Part shown: piece by piece, positions 63,027 through 64,000 of the stretch | Numbering within the stretch: the first letter of the stretch is position 1 | Layout of the letters: every line of letters begins with the position of its first letter | Origin: Lentibacillus populi | GTDB lineage: Bacteria > Bacillota > Bacilli > Bacillales > Amphibacillaceae | Direction: 5' to 3' | Length of the DNA stretch: 64,000 bases | Assembly: GCA_014642895.1 (NCBI GenBank) | Contig: BMJD01000004.1 | Location: 124,001-188,000, forward strand | Translations under genes and position numbers: made by a program | The notes under the pieces: model-generated | Database searches by the model: none | The model's input: only the letters and a program-made list of their open reading frames with translations | Told to the model about the DNA's origin: nothing

Positions 63027-64000
63027 CTAAACATTCATTTCCATTTTACTTTTATAGCTTGCAGCGAGATCCAATAATTCTTTCGCATGTTCTTTTGCGG
63101 TATCTGTCAGCTTTGTACCCGTTATCATACGGCCTAATTCGTCGATCTTTTGCTCGATTGTTAATTCTGACACGATAGTGGACGTGTGGTTATTTTTCGC
63201 CTTTTTCTCAATTAATTTATGCGTATCGGCCATTGCAGCAACTTGTGGTAAGTGTGTGATACACAAAACCTGCGATTCATTGGAAATATGGAATATCTTC
63301 TCGGCTATTGCTTGGGCAACACGACCACTTACCCCTGTGTCAACCTCGTCAAAAATAACACTAGTAACACCTTGATGTTTGGCAAAAATTTTCTTAAGCG
63401 CCAGCATGATTCGTGATAACTCCCCGCCAGAGGCTACTTTATTTAGGTCTTTTAAAGGTTCACCCGGATTTGTCGAAATCAGAAAACGGACATAATCATA
63501 CCCGTTTTTATGTAATTTCACACCAGTTCCTTCAGTACTTTGAGCCGTTTCCGTTTTGGATTCAATATCTGCTGCAAATGTCGCTTTTTCTAAATACAAC
63601 CCTTTTAATTCATGGTGAATATCTTTTGTGAGCATATTTGCGGCCTTTTGGCGTATATCATGCAATTGTTTTGCCTCCAGATAAGCATCGTGCTCCGTCT
63701 CGTTTATTTGTTCGGATAAATTTGCTAAATGGGAATCTTTATTAGTGATTTGCTCCAGTTCCTCTTCAATTTTTGCCATATACTCAATTATTTCATTAAC
63801 AGTTGTCCCATATTTTTTCTTTAATCGGTTTATTTCATTCAACCTTGCTTCAATTTCATTTAACCTTCTTGGGTCATATTGCAATGTTTCAGCATAATTG
63901 CGTAATTCAAAGGTCAATTCTTCAATGATATAATAATGATTGGACAATTCCTCCGCTTTTTCCGCAATAAAGCTATCATAAGCACGGTTTTCCTGTAATG
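63027..64000 (-). CDS. recN: DNA repair protein RecN, C-terminal part (5' end outside the window)
   Basis: The frame is open to the window edge, so about 324 C-terminal codons are seen. SMC-like: coiled-coil (DPRRLNEIEARLNEINRLKK, EEELEQITNKDSHLANLSEQ), ABC signature VASGGELSRIMLALK, Walker B SVIFDEVDTGVSG, and the His switch in CITHLPQVAAM. Acts early at double-strand breaks, holding and resecting ends with RecA. An internal TTG at 63947 is not the start. Followed by a 400-base gap and spoIVB. Confidence 0.96.
   Translation of the reverse strand, partial: LQENRAYDSFIAEKAEELSNHYYIIEELTFELRNYAETLQYDPRRLNEIEARLNEINRLKKKYGTTVNEIIEYMAKIEEELEQITNKDSHLANLSEQINETEHDAYLEAKQLHDIRQKAANMLTKDIHHELKGLYLEKATFAADIESKTETAQSTEGTGVKLHKNGYDYVRFLISTNPGEPLKDLNKVASGGELSRIMLALKKIFAKHQGVTSVIFDEVDTGVSGRVAQAIAEKIFHISNESQVLCITHLPQVAAMADTHKLIEKKAKNNHTSTIVSELTIEQKIDELGRMITGTKLTDTAKEHAKELLDLAASYKSKMEMNV

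Overview
The window looks like chromosomal DNA of a low-GC, spore-forming member of the Bacillaceae. The evidence is spo0A, spoIVB, a spoIIP-type gene, recN and bkdR-ptb-bcd-buk-lpdV-bkd in the order known from the Bacillus subtilis yqi/yqj region, with GGAGG ribosome binding sites throughout. A mevalonate-type HMG-CoA synthase (mvaS) and the style of the intergenic repeats suggest the Oceanobacillus/Virgibacillus/Lentibacillus side of the family; the genus is inferred, not proven.

Layout. 1-13.5 kb is accessory: a histidine phosphatase, a LysM/3D cell-wall protein, a broken SOS polymerase gene, a FetAB-type ABC pair, a CopB/CopZ copper module with a copA remnant, SpoIIP, a methyltransferase and a RQC-minor-1 protein. 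13.7-21 kb carries mvaS, a Fic protein and a variable island of very small genes. The island holds three holin-like toxin genes of the type I toxin-antitoxin kind (two are near-identical direct-repeat modules), an XRE-type regulator, several 43-72 residue proteins and a nucleotidyltransferase gene with a small partner. 20.8-28.4 kb is a yqjQ-yqjP-yqjN / glpQ-like / namA-rnz-aldehyde dehydrogenase block. 28.5-30 kb has a zinc metallopeptidase and a helix-hairpin-helix gene cut by one in-frame stop.

30-41.4 kb is the arginine operon argC-argJ-argB-argD-carB-argF-argG-argH on the minus strand. It lacks carA next to carB, and carB needs a frameshift at a six-base homopolymer near its start. 41.7-46.9 kb has dinB with a good SOS box, a PepT-like peptidase, methylmalonyl-CoA epimerase, a Prli42-like miniprotein, YqjA and bacilliredoxin BrxB. 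46.9-57.7 kb is the branched-chain amino acid degradation operon ptb-bcd-buk-lpdV-bkdAA-bkdAB-bkdB (minus strand), with bkdR upstream and a textbook sigma-54 promoter plus two inverted-repeat activator sites between bkdR and ptb. It converts Leu/Ile/Val to branched acyl-CoA, used for branched fatty acids and energy. 57.9-64 kb holds yqzF, an aspartate kinase, spo0A (with a sigma-H promoter and Spo0A boxes), spoIVB and the 3' part of recN.

The most interesting signals are the cluster of type I toxin modules at 16-18.7 kb, a family of structured intergenic repeats (32.8, 41.6, 54.2 and 58.4 kb) whose hairpins keep the same loops over different stem sequences, and five decayed or interrupted genes (uvrX-like, copA, the helix-hairpin-helix gene, carB and a small ORF at 18 kb).
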